Positions 31,213 through 41,086 of a DNA stretch of 64,000 bases are shown here, piece after piece. The notes under the pieces were generated by a model. The model saw only the letters and a program-made list of their open reading frames with translations. It ran no database searches and was not told the DNA's origin. Source of the stretch: Buttiauxella ferragutiae (GTDB lineage: Bacteria > Pseudomonadota > Gammaproteobacteria > Enterobacterales > Enterobacteriaceae); the NCBI RefSeq assembly GCF_001654915.1, contig NZ_LXEQ01000027.1. One strand, written 5' to 3'. A program made the position numbers and the translations under genes. Positions within the stretch are counted from its first letter, which is position 1, and each line of letters starts with the position of its first letter.

Positions 31213-32541
31213 ATGCTCACTTTTCTGAAAGTCCCCCCGGCGGCTACGCCTGTCAGCGGTAAAGCCGAAATTGACGAGCGCTATCGCTACTGGCGTCGGC
31301 ACATTCTGGTCACTATTTGGTTGGGTTATGCACTGTTTTACTTCACCCGTAAAAGCTTTAACGCCGCGGCACCGGAAATCCTCGCCAGCGGCGTGATGAC
31401 GCGTACCGATATCGGCCTGCTGGCGACGTTGTTTTACATAACTTACGGGCTGTCGAAATTTGTATCCGGCATCGTCAGTGACCGATCCAACGCTCGTTAT
31501 TTCATGGGAACAGGGTTAATCGCAACAGGTATTGTTAACATCCTTTTCGGTTTCTCGACCTCCCTTTGGGCATTTGCCTTGCTGTGGGTATTGAATGCGT
31601 TTTTCCAGGGCTGGGGCTCGCCGGTGTGCGCGCGATTGCTAACGGCATGGTACTCACGCACTGAACGCGGTGGCTGGTGGGCGGTATGGAATACTGCGCA
31701 TAATGTCGGTGGGGCTCTAATCCCGATGGTGGTTGGGGCTGCAACACTGCATTACGGTTGGCGGGTGGGGATGATGATCGCCGGTTCGCTGGCTATTCTT
31801 GCTGGGCTATTTCTCTGTTGGCGTCTGCGAGATCGCCCGCAAACCGTTGGCTTGCCACCGATAGGTGACTGGCGGCATGACGAACTGGAAATCGCCCAAC
31901 AGCAGGAAGGAACAGGGCTGACGCGCCGGGAAATCCTCTACAAATACGTTCTGGGGAATCCCTATATCTGGCTGCTGTCACTGTGTTATGTGCTGGTCTA
32001 CGTGGTACGGGCGGCGATTAACGACTGGGGTAACCTCTACATGTCAGAGACTCTGGGCGCGGACTTGGTTACCGCCAACTCCGCGGTAACGATGTTTGAG
32101 TTGGGTGGGTTTATCGGCGCACTGGTGGCAGGGTGGGGATCGGACAAACTTTTCAACGGCAACCGCGGGCCGATGAATCTGATATTTGCCGCCGGAATTT
32201 TGCTTTCAGTAGGCTCGTTGTGGCTGATGCCGTTTGCCAGCTACGTCATGCAGGCGGCCTGCTTCTTCACCACTGGTTTCTTTGTGTTTGGCCCGCAGAT
32301 GCTTATCGGCATGGCGGCGGCGGAGTGCTCCCACAAAGAGGCCGCGGGGGCCGCTACCGGTTTCGTGGGCTTGTTCGCCTATCTCGGGGCATCGCTCTCT
32401 GGATGGCCGCTGGCGAGGGTTATCGACATTTGGCACTGGAACGGTTTCTTCGCCGTAATCGCCATCGCCGCGGGGATCTCTGCACTGCTGTTGCTGCCAT
32501 TTCTTAACGCCCAGTCCCCACGCACCTGCAGCGAAGCGTGA
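31213..32541 (+). CDS. uhpC: Glucose-6-phosphate sensor UhpC (MFS family)
   Basis: 442 residues. Organophosphate:Pi antiporter family of the major facilitator superfamily with 12 predicted membrane segments. It binds external glucose-6-phosphate and controls UhpB rather than acting as the main carrier. FYFTRKSFNAAAPEI near residue 45 is the family's helix 1 region. AAGGA lies upstream of the ATG, 9 bp after uhpB. The order uhpABCT is conserved with E. coli. Confidence 0.96.
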   Translation: MLTFLKVPPAATPVSGKAEIDERYRYWRRHILVTIWLGYALFYFTRKSFNAAAPEILASGVMTRTDIGLLATLFYITYGLSKFVSGIVSDRSNARYFMGTGLIATGIVNILFGFSTSLWAFALLWVLNAFFQGWGSPVCARLLTAWYSRTERGGWWAVWNTAHNVGGALIPMVVGAATLHYGWRVGMMIAGSLAILAGLFLCWRLRDRPQTVGLPPIGDWRHDELEIAQQQEGTGLTRREILYKYVLGNPYIWLLSLCYVLVYVVRAAINDWGNLYMSETLGADLVTANSAVTMFELGGFIGALVAGWGSDKLFNGNRGPMNLIFAAGILLSVGSLWLMPFASYVMQAACFFTTGFFVFGPQMLIGMAAAECSHKEAAGAATGFVGLFAYLGASLSGWPLARVIDIWHWNGFFAVIAIAAGISALLLLPFLNAQSPRTCSEA

Positions 32542-32585
32542 TGCATCTCACCTTTTTACCTCGAATGGCGCAAAACTAAGAAATT

Positions 32586-32641
32586 TTCCAGGTTTCCCCT
32601 GGAAGCCATCTCAGGCCAAAGCTGCTGCTGATTTTTACAAT
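32586..32641 (+). promoter_or_regulatory. uhpT promoter with candidate UhpA site
   Basis: Inverted repeat TTCCAGG-tttcc-CCTGGAA (32586-32604), centred about 50 bp before the probable start defined by -10 TACAAT (32636-32641). The position suits an activator such as UhpA; the site sequence is assigned by position only. Confidence 0.55.
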
Positions 32642-32679
32642 ACCTGCTATCACGCAGGTTTTTAAATCAGGAGTAATCC

Positions 32680-34071
32680 ATGCTGGCCTTATTAAACCAG
32701 GTGCGCAAGCCGACCCTGGATCTGCCGCTCGATGTACGGCGCAAGATGTGGTTCAAACCGTTCATGCAGTCTTATCTGGTAGTTTTTATTGGCTACCTGA
32801 CCATGTACCTGATCCGTAAGAACTTCAATATTGCGCAGAATGACATGATCTCGACCTACGGGCTGAGCATGACGCAACTGGGGATGATCGGCCTGGGCTT
32901 TTCCATCACCTACGGCGTGGGCAAAACCCTGGTTTCCTACTATGCAGATGGCAAAAACACTAAGCAGTTTCTGCCGTTTATGCTGATCCTCTCCGCAATC
33001 TGTATGTTAGGTTTTAGCGCCAGTATGGGAGCGGGTTCTGTCAGCCTGTTTATGATGATTGCCTTCTACGCCCTGAGCGGCTTCTTCCAGAGCGCGGGTG
33101 GTTCGTGCAGCTATTCCACCATCACCAAATGGACGCCTCGCCGTAAGCGTGGAACCTACCTGGGGCTGTGGAATATCTCCCATAATCTGGGTGGTGCAGG
33201 TGCGGCGGGTGTCGCGCTGTTTGGCGCGAACGTCCTGTTCGACGGTCACGTGATTGGCATGTTTATCTTCCCGTCCATCATCGCGTTGGTTGTTGGCTTC
33301 ATTGGCCTGCGATATGGCAGCGACTCTCCTGAATCTTACGGCTTGGGTAAAGCTGAAGAGTTGTTCAGCGAAGAACTGAGCGAAGAAGATAAAGTGACCG
33401 AAGATGAGTCGATGACCAAATGGCAGATCTTCGTTGAATACGTGTTAAAGAACAAAGTTATCTGGTTGCTATGCTTTTCCAACATCTTCCTCTACGTGGT
33501 GCGCATTGGCATCGATCAGTGGTCTACGGTTTACGCCTTCCAGGAGCTGAAGCTCTCTAAAGAAGTAGCGATTCAGGGCTTTACTCTGTTTGAAGTGGGG
33601 GCGTTGGTCGGCACATTGCTATGGGGCTGGCTGTCGGATCTGGCAAATGGTCGCCGTGCGCTGGTCGCCTGTGTCGCACTGGCATTAATTATCGCTACCC
33701 TCGGCGTTTATCAGCACGCCAGCAACCAGTATGTCTACCTGACATCACTGTTCGCGCTGGGCTTTCTGGTGTTTGGCCCGCAGTTGCTGATTGGTGTAGC
33801 GGCGGTCGGTTTCGTTCCGAAAAAAGCCATCGGCGCGGCCGACGGAATTAAAGGAACCTTTGCTTATCTTATCGGTGACAGTTTCGCTAAATTGGGGCTG
33901 GGGATGATTGCCGATGGTACGCCAATCTTTGGCCTGACCGGCTGGGCAGGGACTTTCGCTGCACTGGATGCTGCTGCTATTGGCTGCATTGTACTGATGG
34001 CGATGGTCGCGATAATGGAAGAACGCAAAATCCGCCGCGATAAACGCATTCAGCGTTTAGCCACCCAGTAA
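32680..34071 (+). CDS. uhpT: Hexose-6-phosphate:phosphate antiporter UhpT
   Basis: 463 residues, the E. coli length. Major facilitator with 12 membrane segments that imports glucose-6-phosphate and related sugar phosphates in exchange for Pi; also the main entry route of fosfomycin. The N-terminal segment YLIRKNFNIAQNDM near 47-60 carries the conserved Arg of the Pi-binding site; the second site Arg lies in YVVRIGIDQW near 275. AGGAG precedes the ATG. The gene looks intact. Confidence 0.97.
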   Translation: MLALLNQVRKPTLDLPLDVRRKMWFKPFMQSYLVVFIGYLTMYLIRKNFNIAQNDMISTYGLSMTQLGMIGLGFSITYGVGKTLVSYYADGKNTKQFLPFMLILSAICMLGFSASMGAGSVSLFMMIAFYALSGFFQSAGGSCSYSTITKWTPRRKRGTYLGLWNISHNLGGAGAAGVALFGANVLFDGHVIGMFIFPSIIALVVGFIGLRYGSDSPESYGLGKAEELFSEELSEEDKVTEDESMTKWQIFVEYVLKNKVIWLLCFSNIFLYVVRIGIDQWSTVYAFQELKLSKEVAIQGFTLFEVGALVGTLLWGWLSDLANGRRALVACVALALIIATLGVYQHASNQYVYLTSLFALGFLVFGPQLLIGVAAVGFVPKKAIGAADGIKGTFAYLIGDSFAKLGLGMIADGTPIFGLTGWAGTFAALDAAAIGCIVLMAMVAIMEERKIRRDKRIQRLATQ

Positions 34072-34137
34072 TAGTTGACAGTAATAGTTGAAGGGTTTGC
34101 TGGATCTAATGGATTCAGTAAACCCGTTTTCGAAGGG

Positions 34138-34641
34138 TTACAGAGACTTAATCATCCGCACTTCGCAATCCACGTGTCCGGTACAGCCAAGTGGTTCAGA
34201 AATATGTTCAAAGCCCAGGCGCTCATACAGCGCAATCGCTTCGGTCAGAAACGCAGTGGTTTCCAGATAGCAGCGTTTAAAACCCTCTTCGCGGGCGAAA
34301 TCCATCGCCTGTAACGCCAGACGTTTTGCCAGACCTTTGCCACGAACCACCGGCAGGAAATACATCTTCTGCAATTCACAAATATCCGGCTCGCTACACG
34401 TTAAAGGTGCGACACCTCCGCCACCGACCACTTTGCCATCCATTTCTACAATCCAGAAAGCATGCCCAGGTTGGCTATAAACCTGAAATAGCTCGTCCAG
34501 ATTGGGATCGGCCACCGTGTAGCCTTTATCGGCAGTTAAACCATATTCAGCAGAGACTTCACGGATAACACGGGCAATAGCCGCATTATCGTGGGGGGTT
34601 ATCCGGCGCAGAGCGATTTCAACCGGAGCTTCGATATTCAT
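34138..34641 (-). CDS. yjgM: GNAT-family acetyltransferase YjgM
   Basis: 167 residues, the same as E. coli YjgM. GNAT acetyl-CoA loop VVRGKGLAKRLAL near 98-110. ALYERLGFEH near 138 is the typical C-terminal motif. The substrate is not established from sequence. In E. coli yjgN lies between yjgM and valS; here yjgM follows the valS terminator directly, so yjgN is missing. It is convergent with uhpT. Confidence 0.92.
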   Translation of the reverse strand: MNIEAPVEIALRRITPHDNAAIARVIREVSAEYGLTADKGYTVADPNLDELFQVYSQPGHAFWIVEMDGKVVGGGGVAPLTCSEPDICELQKMYFLPVVRGKGLAKRLALQAMDFAREEGFKRCYLETTAFLTEAIALYERLGFEHISEPLGCTGHVDCEVRMIKSL

Positions 34642-34713
34642 AAATTAGCTCGTGATTTATTAAAGAATATTCCGATTTAATAGCACTCCCCTCAGGAGGG
34701 TGCAAGCGTATAA

Positions 34714-34743
34714 AAAAGGCCGAGAAATTTCCCCGGCCTTTTA
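34714..34743 (-). terminator. Intrinsic terminator of valS
   Basis: Stem aaaaggccg / cggcctttt with an A-run on one side and a T-run on the other, 18 bp beyond the valS stop. Confidence 0.88.
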
Positions 34744-34760
34744 ACTTTCAACCAACCTAA

Positions 34761-37616
34761 TTACAGCGCGGCAATCGTCGCTTTCTGTTCAGTCAGTTTC
34801 ACTTTAGCTTCGCCACAAGCAGCCAGACGTTCGCGTTCTTTTGCGACAACAGCTTCAGGCGCGCGTGCCACAAAACCTTCGTTAGACAGCTTGTTTTCGA
34901 TGGCTGTAATTTCAACATCCAGCTTCGCCATCTCTTTGTCCAGACGCGCAAGTTCAGCCGCTTTGTCTACCAGACCCGCCATAGGGATCAGCAGCTCTGC
35001 ACCTTCGATGATTTTAGTCACGGAAACCGGGCCTTTATCATCAGCAGGCAGCAGGGTGATGCTTTCCAGGCGCGCCAGGTTTTGCAGGAAGGTACGGTTC
35101 GCATTAACGCGACGTTCCGCTTCTGCACTGACGTTGCGCAGCAATACTGGCAGTGGTTTACCCGGAGAGATGTTCATCTCAGCACGAACGTTACGCACTG
35201 CGGTGATTGCCAGCTTCAGCCACTCGGTATCGGCAAACGCAGCTTCATCGTCCTGTGCGCTGTTATACGCCGGGAACGGTTGCAGCATGATGGTATCGTC
35301 GGTGATGCCTTTGAAGGTTTTCACGCGCTGCCAGATGGTTTCAGTGATGAATGGAATGATTGGATGCGCAAGACGCAGCAAACCTTCCAGCACGTTAATC
35401 AGCGTATTACGCGTGCCGCGCAATTCCGCTTCAGAGCCACTGTTCATGACCGGTTTGGTCAGCTCCAGATACCAGTCACAGAACTGGTTCCAGGTGAATT
35501 CATACAGAATGTTGGCAGCGATATCAAAGCGATAGCTGTCCAGCGCTTCACGGTACGCTTTCACAGTGCGGTTGAATTCCGCCAGAATCCAGCGGTCTGC
35601 CAGAGACAGAACCATTTCGCCGCCGTTAAAGCCGCAATCCTGGTCTTCGGTATTCATCATCACGAAACGGCTGGCGTTCCACAGCTTGTTACAGAAGTTA
35701 CGGTAACCTTCCAGGCGCTTCATGTCCCAGTTGATATCACGACCGGTTGAAGCCAGTGCTGCCAGCGTAAAGCGCAGTGCATCGGTGCCGTGTGGCTCAA
35801 TACCGTTCGGGAATTGCTTCTCGGTGCGCTTACGGATTTTCTCAGCCAGCTGTGGCTGCATCATGTTACCGGTGCGTTTCTCAAGCAGGTCTTCCAGGGA
35901 AATACCATCAACCATATCCAGTGGATCGATAACGTTACCCTTGGACTTGGACATTTTCTGCCCTTCGTCATCACGGATAAGACCGGTCATGTAAACGGTT
36001 TTAAACGGAACCTGTGGCTTGCCGTCTTCATCTTTGATGAAGTGCATGGTCAGCATGATCATGCGTGCAATCCAGAAGAAGATGATGTCGAAGCCGCTGA
36101 CCATCACGCTGGTCGGGTGGAAGGTGCGCAGCGCTTCGGTGTTTTCAGGCCAGCCGAGTGTGGAGAACGTCCACAGACCGGAGGAGAACCAGGTATCCAG
36201 TACGTCTTCGTCCTGGTTCAGAACAACGTCGTCGCTAAGATTGTTTTCAGCACGGACTTCCGCTTCGTTGCGGCCAACGTACACGTTGCCTTCAGCATCG
36301 TACCAGGCCGGGATACGGTGGCCCCACCACAGCTGACGAGAAATACACCAGTCCTGAATATCACGCATCCAGGAGAAGTACATGTTTTCGTACTGCTTCG
36401 GCACGAACTGAATGTCGCCTTGCTCAACCGCTTCAACCGCGACTTTCGCCAGCGGAGCAGTACGCACGTACCATTGGTCAGTCAGCATTGGCTCGATAAC
36501 CACGCCGCCACGGTCGCCGTAAGGTACGGTCAGGTCGTGTGGTTTGACTTCTTCGAGCAGGCCCATTTCATCAAACGCCGCAACCACCGCTTTACGCGCG
36601 GCGAAACGTTCTAATTTCTGGAACTGAGCCGGGATTTCGTTGCTATACACATCGGCTTCTTCGCCGTTGGTATCAAACACTTCTGCCGTTTCGCGGATAT
36701 CACCGTCGAAGGTCAGAATGTTGATCATTGGCAGGGCGTGACGACGGCCAACTTCGTAGTCGTTAAAGTCGTGTGCAGGCGTGATTTTCACGCAGCCGGT
36801 GCCTTTTTCCATGTCGGCGTGTTCGTCGCCAACGATTGGAATAAGACGGTTAACCAGCGGCAGCACCACAAATTTACCAATCAAATCTTTATAACGCGGA
36901 TCTTCCGGGTTCACGGCCACGCCAGTATCACCGAGTACGGTTTCTGGACGGGTGGTCGCAACAACCAGGTAATCTTTGCCATCAGCGGTTTTCGCGCCGT
37001 CAGCCAGCGGATAACGCAGGTGCCACATGGAACCTTTGGACTCGCGGTTTTCCACTTCCAGATCGGAAATTGCCGTGCGCAGTTTCGGGTCCCAGTTTAC
37101 CAGGCGCTTGCCGCGATAAATCAGGTCTTCTTTGTACAGGCGAACGAACACTTCTTTCACCGCGTTGGACAGGCCTTCATCCATGGTGAAGCGTTCGCGC
37201 TCCCAGTCAACTGAGTTGCCGAGACGACGCATCTGACGGGTGATGGTGCCACCAGACTCTGCCTTCCACTGCCAAATTTTCTCGATAAAGGCGTCGCGGC
37301 CATAGTCGTGACGTGTTTTCCCTTCTTCGGCGGCAATTTTGCGCTCAACGACCATCTGGGTCGCGATGCCGGCGTGGTCAGTCCCCGCCTGCCACAGAGT
37401 ATTTTTACCCTGCATGCGCTGGTAACGAATCATGGTATCCATGATCGTTTGCTGGAAGGCGTGACCCATATGCAAGCTGCCGGTAACGTTCGGCGGCGGG
37501 ATCATGATGCAGAAGCTTTCCTGGCTGGTATCGCCATTTGGCTTAAAGTAGCCCTGCTGTTCCCAGTGCTCGTAAAGCGGCTGTTCGATATCTTGCGGGT
37601 TATATGTCTTTTCCAT
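34761..37616 (-). CDS. valS: Valyl-tRNA synthetase ValS
   Basis: 951 residues, the E. coli length. Class I synthetase charging tRNA-Val. HIGH-type motif in PPPNVTGSLHMGHAF at 37-51, KMSKS motif in GQKMSKSKGNVID near 554, an editing CP1 domain in between (GTGCVKITPAHDFNDYEVG near 275), an anticodon-binding domain after 650, and a C-terminal coiled-coil arm (from about 880). Lies 6 bp after holC, the conserved pepA-holC-valS order. Confidence 0.98.
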   Translation of the reverse strand: MEKTYNPQDIEQPLYEHWEQQGYFKPNGDTSQESFCIMIPPPNVTGSLHMGHAFQQTIMDTMIRYQRMQGKNTLWQAGTDHAGIATQMVVERKIAAEEGKTRHDYGRDAFIEKIWQWKAESGGTITRQMRRLGNSVDWERERFTMDEGLSNAVKEVFVRLYKEDLIYRGKRLVNWDPKLRTAISDLEVENRESKGSMWHLRYPLADGAKTADGKDYLVVATTRPETVLGDTGVAVNPEDPRYKDLIGKFVVLPLVNRLIPIVGDEHADMEKGTGCVKITPAHDFNDYEVGRRHALPMINILTFDGDIRETAEVFDTNGEEADVYSNEIPAQFQKLERFAARKAVVAAFDEMGLLEEVKPHDLTVPYGDRGGVVIEPMLTDQWYVRTAPLAKVAVEAVEQGDIQFVPKQYENMYFSWMRDIQDWCISRQLWWGHRIPAWYDAEGNVYVGRNEAEVRAENNLSDDVVLNQDEDVLDTWFSSGLWTFSTLGWPENTEALRTFHPTSVMVSGFDIIFFWIARMIMLTMHFIKDEDGKPQVPFKTVYMTGLIRDDEGQKMSKSKGNVIDPLDMVDGISLEDLLEKRTGNMMQPQLAEKIRKRTEKQFPNGIEPHGTDALRFTLAALASTGRDINWDMKRLEGYRNFCNKLWNASRFVMMNTEDQDCGFNGGEMVLSLADRWILAEFNRTVKAYREALDSYRFDIAANILYEFTWNQFCDWYLELTKPVMNSGSEAELRGTRNTLINVLEGLLRLAHPIIPFITETIWQRVKTFKGITDDTIMLQPFPAYNSAQDDEAAFADTEWLKLAITAVRNVRAEMNISPGKPLPVLLRNVSAEAERRVNANRTFLQNLARLESITLLPADDKGPVSVTKIIEGAELLIPMAGLVDKAAELARLDKEMAKLDVEITAIENKLSNEGFVARAPEAVVAKERERLAACGEAKVKLTEQKATIAAL

Positions 37617-37622
37617 TGTCTG

Positions 37623-38081
37623 CTATGTCGTTCCCGGCGGGGTATGAGTCGCCGTAGTCAAGTGGAAACCAGCAACGCGATATGCTTTATAGCGATCGCG
37701 GGCCAGTTGTTTTTGAGTGTCTTCGTAAGGTACGAAGTCTATCACTTCATGGAAAGCGGTGGCAAAATCTGCGAACTGTGGCAACAGGCTAATCAGCACA
37801 TCGCGGGCTGAACTCCCACGCCGCTGCGGCCAGGCCAATTCCACTGGGGCACCGTAACGCGGGCCTTCACCGGCAAGATTATGCGGTACAAACGCGTGCG
37901 CGTCGCGCTGCCAAAGAGCTTCATCCAGACGGATCGCTTGTTGTTCATCAACACAAGCAATCAGCAGGCGTTTTCCTGCGCGAAAGCTTTCTGCCGCCAG
38001 TTCACACACCAACGCTTCAACGGCACTCAACTCACCGGAAGGCGTGTCGTTGTCGAGCAGGTAGAACGTCGCGTTTTTCAT
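37623..38081 (-). CDS. holC: DNA polymerase III chi subunit HolC
   Basis: 152 residues (E. coli 147). The chi subunit links the clamp loader (through psi/HolD) to single-strand-binding protein. N-terminus MKNATFYLLD and the FVPYEDTQKQLARDRYKAYRVAGFH block near 120-143 are diagnostic. The C-terminal tail is slightly longer than in E. coli. Directly upstream of valS in one operon. Confidence 0.96.
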   Translation of the reverse strand: MKNATFYLLDNDTPSGELSAVEALVCELAAESFRAGKRLLIACVDEQQAIRLDEALWQRDAHAFVPHNLAGEGPRYGAPVELAWPQRRGSSARDVLISLLPQFADFATAFHEVIDFVPYEDTQKQLARDRYKAYRVAGFHLTTATHTPPGTT

Positions 38082-38110
38082 TAAGCCAGCTTTTTCTATT
38101 GAATATGGAC

Positions 38111-38190
38111 GCCCTCACCCTAACCCTCTCCCCCAGGAGAGGGAACATTCTTTTCACCCTCTCCTGGGGGAGAGGGTCGGGGTGAGGGGA
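38111..38190. repeat. GGGAGAGGG-type palindromic repeat, double copy
   Basis: ccctcaccctaaccctctccc followed by an inner palindrome and the inverse arm ending gtcggggtgagggg, between pepA and holC. Same family as 26541-26623. Confidence 0.85.
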
Positions 38191-38195
38191 AACAA

Positions 38196-39707
38196 TCACT
38201 CTTCGCCGTTAAACCCTGAACGGTTCAACAGGAATTGCGACAACAGTGCCACCGGACGACCGGTTGCCCCTTTCGCTTTACCTGAACGCCAGGCGGTACC
38301 TGCGATATCGAGGTGTGCCCAGTTGTACTTACGGGTAAAGCGCGACAGGAAGCAGGCTGCAGTGATAGCGCCGCCTGGACGGCCACCGATATTTGCCATA
38401 TCAGCAAAATTGGTTTCCAACTGTTCCTGATACTCATCGGCAATCGGCAGACGCCACGCGCGGTCACCCGCTTGCTCAGAGGCGCTAATCAGCTCATGTG
38501 CCAGTGGGTTGTGATTCGACATCAAACCGGTGATGTGATGGCCCAGGGCAATCACACATGCGCCGGTAAGCGTTGCCACATCGATAACCACTTCAGGTTC
38601 GAAGCGCTCAACATAAGTCAGCACATCACACAGCACCAGACGGCCTTCCGCATCGGTATTCAGTACTTCAACGGTCTGGCCAGACATCGTTGTCAGCACG
38701 TCGCCTGGGCGATACGCACGCCCGCCAGGCATGTTTTCACAGCCCGCCAGCACGCCGATAACGTTAATTGGCAGATTCAGTTCAGCCACCATACGCATCA
38801 CGCCGTACACGGAAGCTGCGCCGCACATGTCGTATTTCATCTCATCCATGCCTTCGGCAGGTTTGATAGAAATACCACCGGAGTCGAACGTCAGGCCTTT
38901 ACCGACCAGCACGATAGGGCGCACATCCGGTGAATTATTGCCTTTGTATTCGATTACGGACATCAGAGATTCGTTCTGGGAACCATCACCTACTGCGAGG
39001 TAAGAGTGCATGCCCAGCTCTTTCATCTGCTGCTCACCGATGACACGAGTGACCACATTTTTGCTGTAAGAATCAGCCAGTTGACGTGCCTGGGAAGCCA
39101 GGTATGCCGCGTTACAGATGTTTGGTGGCATATTGCCAAGATCTTTTGCTGCTTTAATACCGGCAGCAATCGCCAGACCATGCTGAATGGCCCGCTCGCC
39201 GCTGGTCAGTTCGCGACGGGTTGGCACGTTAAAGACCATTTTACGCAACGGGCGACGTGGCTCGCTTTTGTTGGTCTTGAGCTGATCGAAGCTATACAAG
39301 GACTCTTTTGCCGTTTCCACCGCCTGGCGTACTTTCCAGTAAGTGTTGCGGCCTTTAACGTGGAGTTCGGTCAGGAAGCAAACGGCTTCCATCGAACCCG
39401 TATCGTTTAGTGTATTGATCGTTTTTTGGATAACTTGCTTATACTGACGCTCGTCCAGTTCACGTTCTTTGCCACAGCCAATCAGCAGAATGCGCTCTGA
39501 GAGCACGTTCGGAACATGGTGAAGCAATAAAGTTTGGCCGGCTTTTCCCTCGAGCTCACCACGGCGCAAAAGCGCGCTGATGTAGCCATCGCTGATTTTA
39601 TCGAGTTGTTCGGCGACCGGGGACAGGCGACGCGGTTCAAAGACTCCCACAACGATGCAGGCACTACGCTGTTTCTCGGGGCTACCGCTTTTTACACTGA
39701 ACTCCAT
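38196..39707 (-). CDS. pepA: Leucyl aminopeptidase PepA
   Basis: 503 residues, the same as E. coli. M17 hexameric metallopeptidase, also a DNA-binding accessory factor in Xer recombination at cer and a regulator of carAB. Zn/Mn-binding and catalytic signature NTDAEGRL near 350, with VGKGLTFDSGGISIKP near 266. CAGGAG precedes the ATG. Heads the pepA-holC-valS group, divergent from lptF. Confidence 0.98.
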   Translation of the reverse strand: MEFSVKSGSPEKQRSACIVVGVFEPRRLSPVAEQLDKISDGYISALLRRGELEGKAGQTLLLHHVPNVLSERILLIGCGKERELDERQYKQVIQKTINTLNDTGSMEAVCFLTELHVKGRNTYWKVRQAVETAKESLYSFDQLKTNKSEPRRPLRKMVFNVPTRRELTSGERAIQHGLAIAAGIKAAKDLGNMPPNICNAAYLASQARQLADSYSKNVVTRVIGEQQMKELGMHSYLAVGDGSQNESLMSVIEYKGNNSPDVRPIVLVGKGLTFDSGGISIKPAEGMDEMKYDMCGAASVYGVMRMVAELNLPINVIGVLAGCENMPGGRAYRPGDVLTTMSGQTVEVLNTDAEGRLVLCDVLTYVERFEPEVVIDVATLTGACVIALGHHITGLMSNHNPLAHELISASEQAGDRAWRLPIADEYQEQLETNFADMANIGGRPGGAITAACFLSRFTRKYNWAHLDIAGTAWRSGKAKGATGRPVALLSQFLLNRSGFNGEE

Positions 39708-39982
39708 GCACTACGCTCCTGAATCTTAAAGACAACGACGGTGGCTACAGCTAGAATTACAAGCTTTCGTAACTCATGTCCGCGGTTGCGATGACTTCGT
39801 GTTAATCTTACGAGTATGTTTGTACTGTTTTGGCGACGTCAATTAAATCACCCTGTGCCAGAAACATGCTGAGCTTCTTAATCTTAGCGATGTTTTCGAC
39901 GACTCAAGAGAATAAATGACGTATAAGCGATGAAACAAGCAATTTTCCTGCAAAAAGACTCGTTTTCACAGGCGTATTTAAT

Positions 39983-41086
39983 GTGATTATCATAAGATAT
40001 CTGGTTCGGGAGACGTTCAAAAGCCAACTTGCGATCCTCTTCATCCTGCTGCTGATCTTCTTTTGTCAGAAGCTAGTCAGGATTCTTGGGGCAGCGGTTG
40101 ACGGCGATATTCCGACAAATCTCGTTTTCTCTCTCTTAGGGCTGGGCGTGCCTGAAATGGCGCAACTTATCCTGCCTCTTAGCCTTTTCCTTGGGTTACT
40201 CATGACCTTTGGCCGCCTGTATACCGAAAGCGAAATTACGGTAATGCATGCTTGTGGCTTGAGTAAAGCGGTGCTGATCAAAGCTGCAATGATCCTCGCA
40301 CTCTTTACCGGTGCTGTTGCTACCATCAACGTGATGTGGCTCGGCCCGTGGTCTTCACGCCACCAGGATGCAGTGCTGGCGGAAGCCAAAGCTAACCCAG
40401 GCATGGCTGCACTGGCTCAAGGGCAATTCCAGCAAGCGACCGATGGCAACTCAGTGCTGTTCATTGAGAGTGTTAACGGTTCAAGCTTCAACGATGTTTT
40501 CCTGGCGCAATTGCGTCCGAAAGGTAATGCGCGTCCATCCGTCGTTGTTGCGGATTCCGGCCATTTGTCACAGCGGCCAGATGGTTCCCAGGTGGTGACG
40601 CTCAATACGGGCACTCGTTTTGAAGGCACCGCACTGCTGCGTGATTTCCGTATTACAGACTTCCAGGATTACCAGGCGATTGTTGGGCACCAGTCGGTCG
40701 CGCTTGATCCCGATGACTCCAGTCAAATGTACACGCGAGCCTTGTGGGCAAGCGATGCGCCTAACACGCGAGCTGAATTACATTGGCGTCTTACGCTGAT
40801 AGTGACCGTCTTTATCATGGCATTGATGGTTGTTCCGTTAAGCGTAGTGAACCCGCGACAAGGTCGTGTGCTTTCAATGCTGCCAGCCATGTTGTTGTAT
40901 TTGGTCTTCTTCCTGCTGCAAACTTCTCTGAAATCGAATGCGGCGAAAGGGAAAATCGACCCAATGCTATGGATGTGGTTGGTTAACCTGGTCTATTTTG
41001 CCATCGCAGTGGTGCTCAATGTGTGGGATACGGTGCCGATGCGCCAGCTACGTGCACGCTTTAGCAAAACACGAGGAGCGGCATAA
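39983..41086 (+). CDS. lptF: LPS export permease LptF
   Basis: 367 residues from the GTG at 39983, as in E. coli. Inner-membrane subunit of the LptB2FG extractor that pulls lipopolysaccharide out of the inner membrane. Six membrane segments (three before residue 120, three after 265) flank a periplasmic beta-jellyroll (about 125-260). The coupling-helix region TESEITVMHACGLSK near 82-96 contacts LptB. Adjacent to lptG with no spacer. Essential in relatives. Confidence 0.97.
   Translation: MIIIRYLVRETFKSQLAILFILLLIFFCQKLVRILGAAVDGDIPTNLVFSLLGLGVPEMAQLILPLSLFLGLLMTFGRLYTESEITVMHACGLSKAVLIKAAMILALFTGAVATINVMWLGPWSSRHQDAVLAEAKANPGMAALAQGQFQQATDGNSVLFIESVNGSSFNDVFLAQLRPKGNARPSVVVADSGHLSQRPDGSQVVTLNTGTRFEGTALLRDFRITDFQDYQAIVGHQSVALDPDDSSQMYTRALWASDAPNTRAELHWRLTLIVTVFIMALMVVPLSVVNPRQGRVLSMLPAMLLYLVFFLLQTSLKSNAAKGKIDPMLWMWLVNLVYFAIAVVLNVWDTVPMRQLRARFSKTRGAA

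Noticed and set aside
32642..32661. Short hairpin cctgc/gcagg followed by TTTTT in the uhpT leader as an attenuator
   Set aside because: The stem is only five base pairs and overlaps the predicted transcription start, so it cannot fold fully in the transcript; no leader ORF accompanies it.
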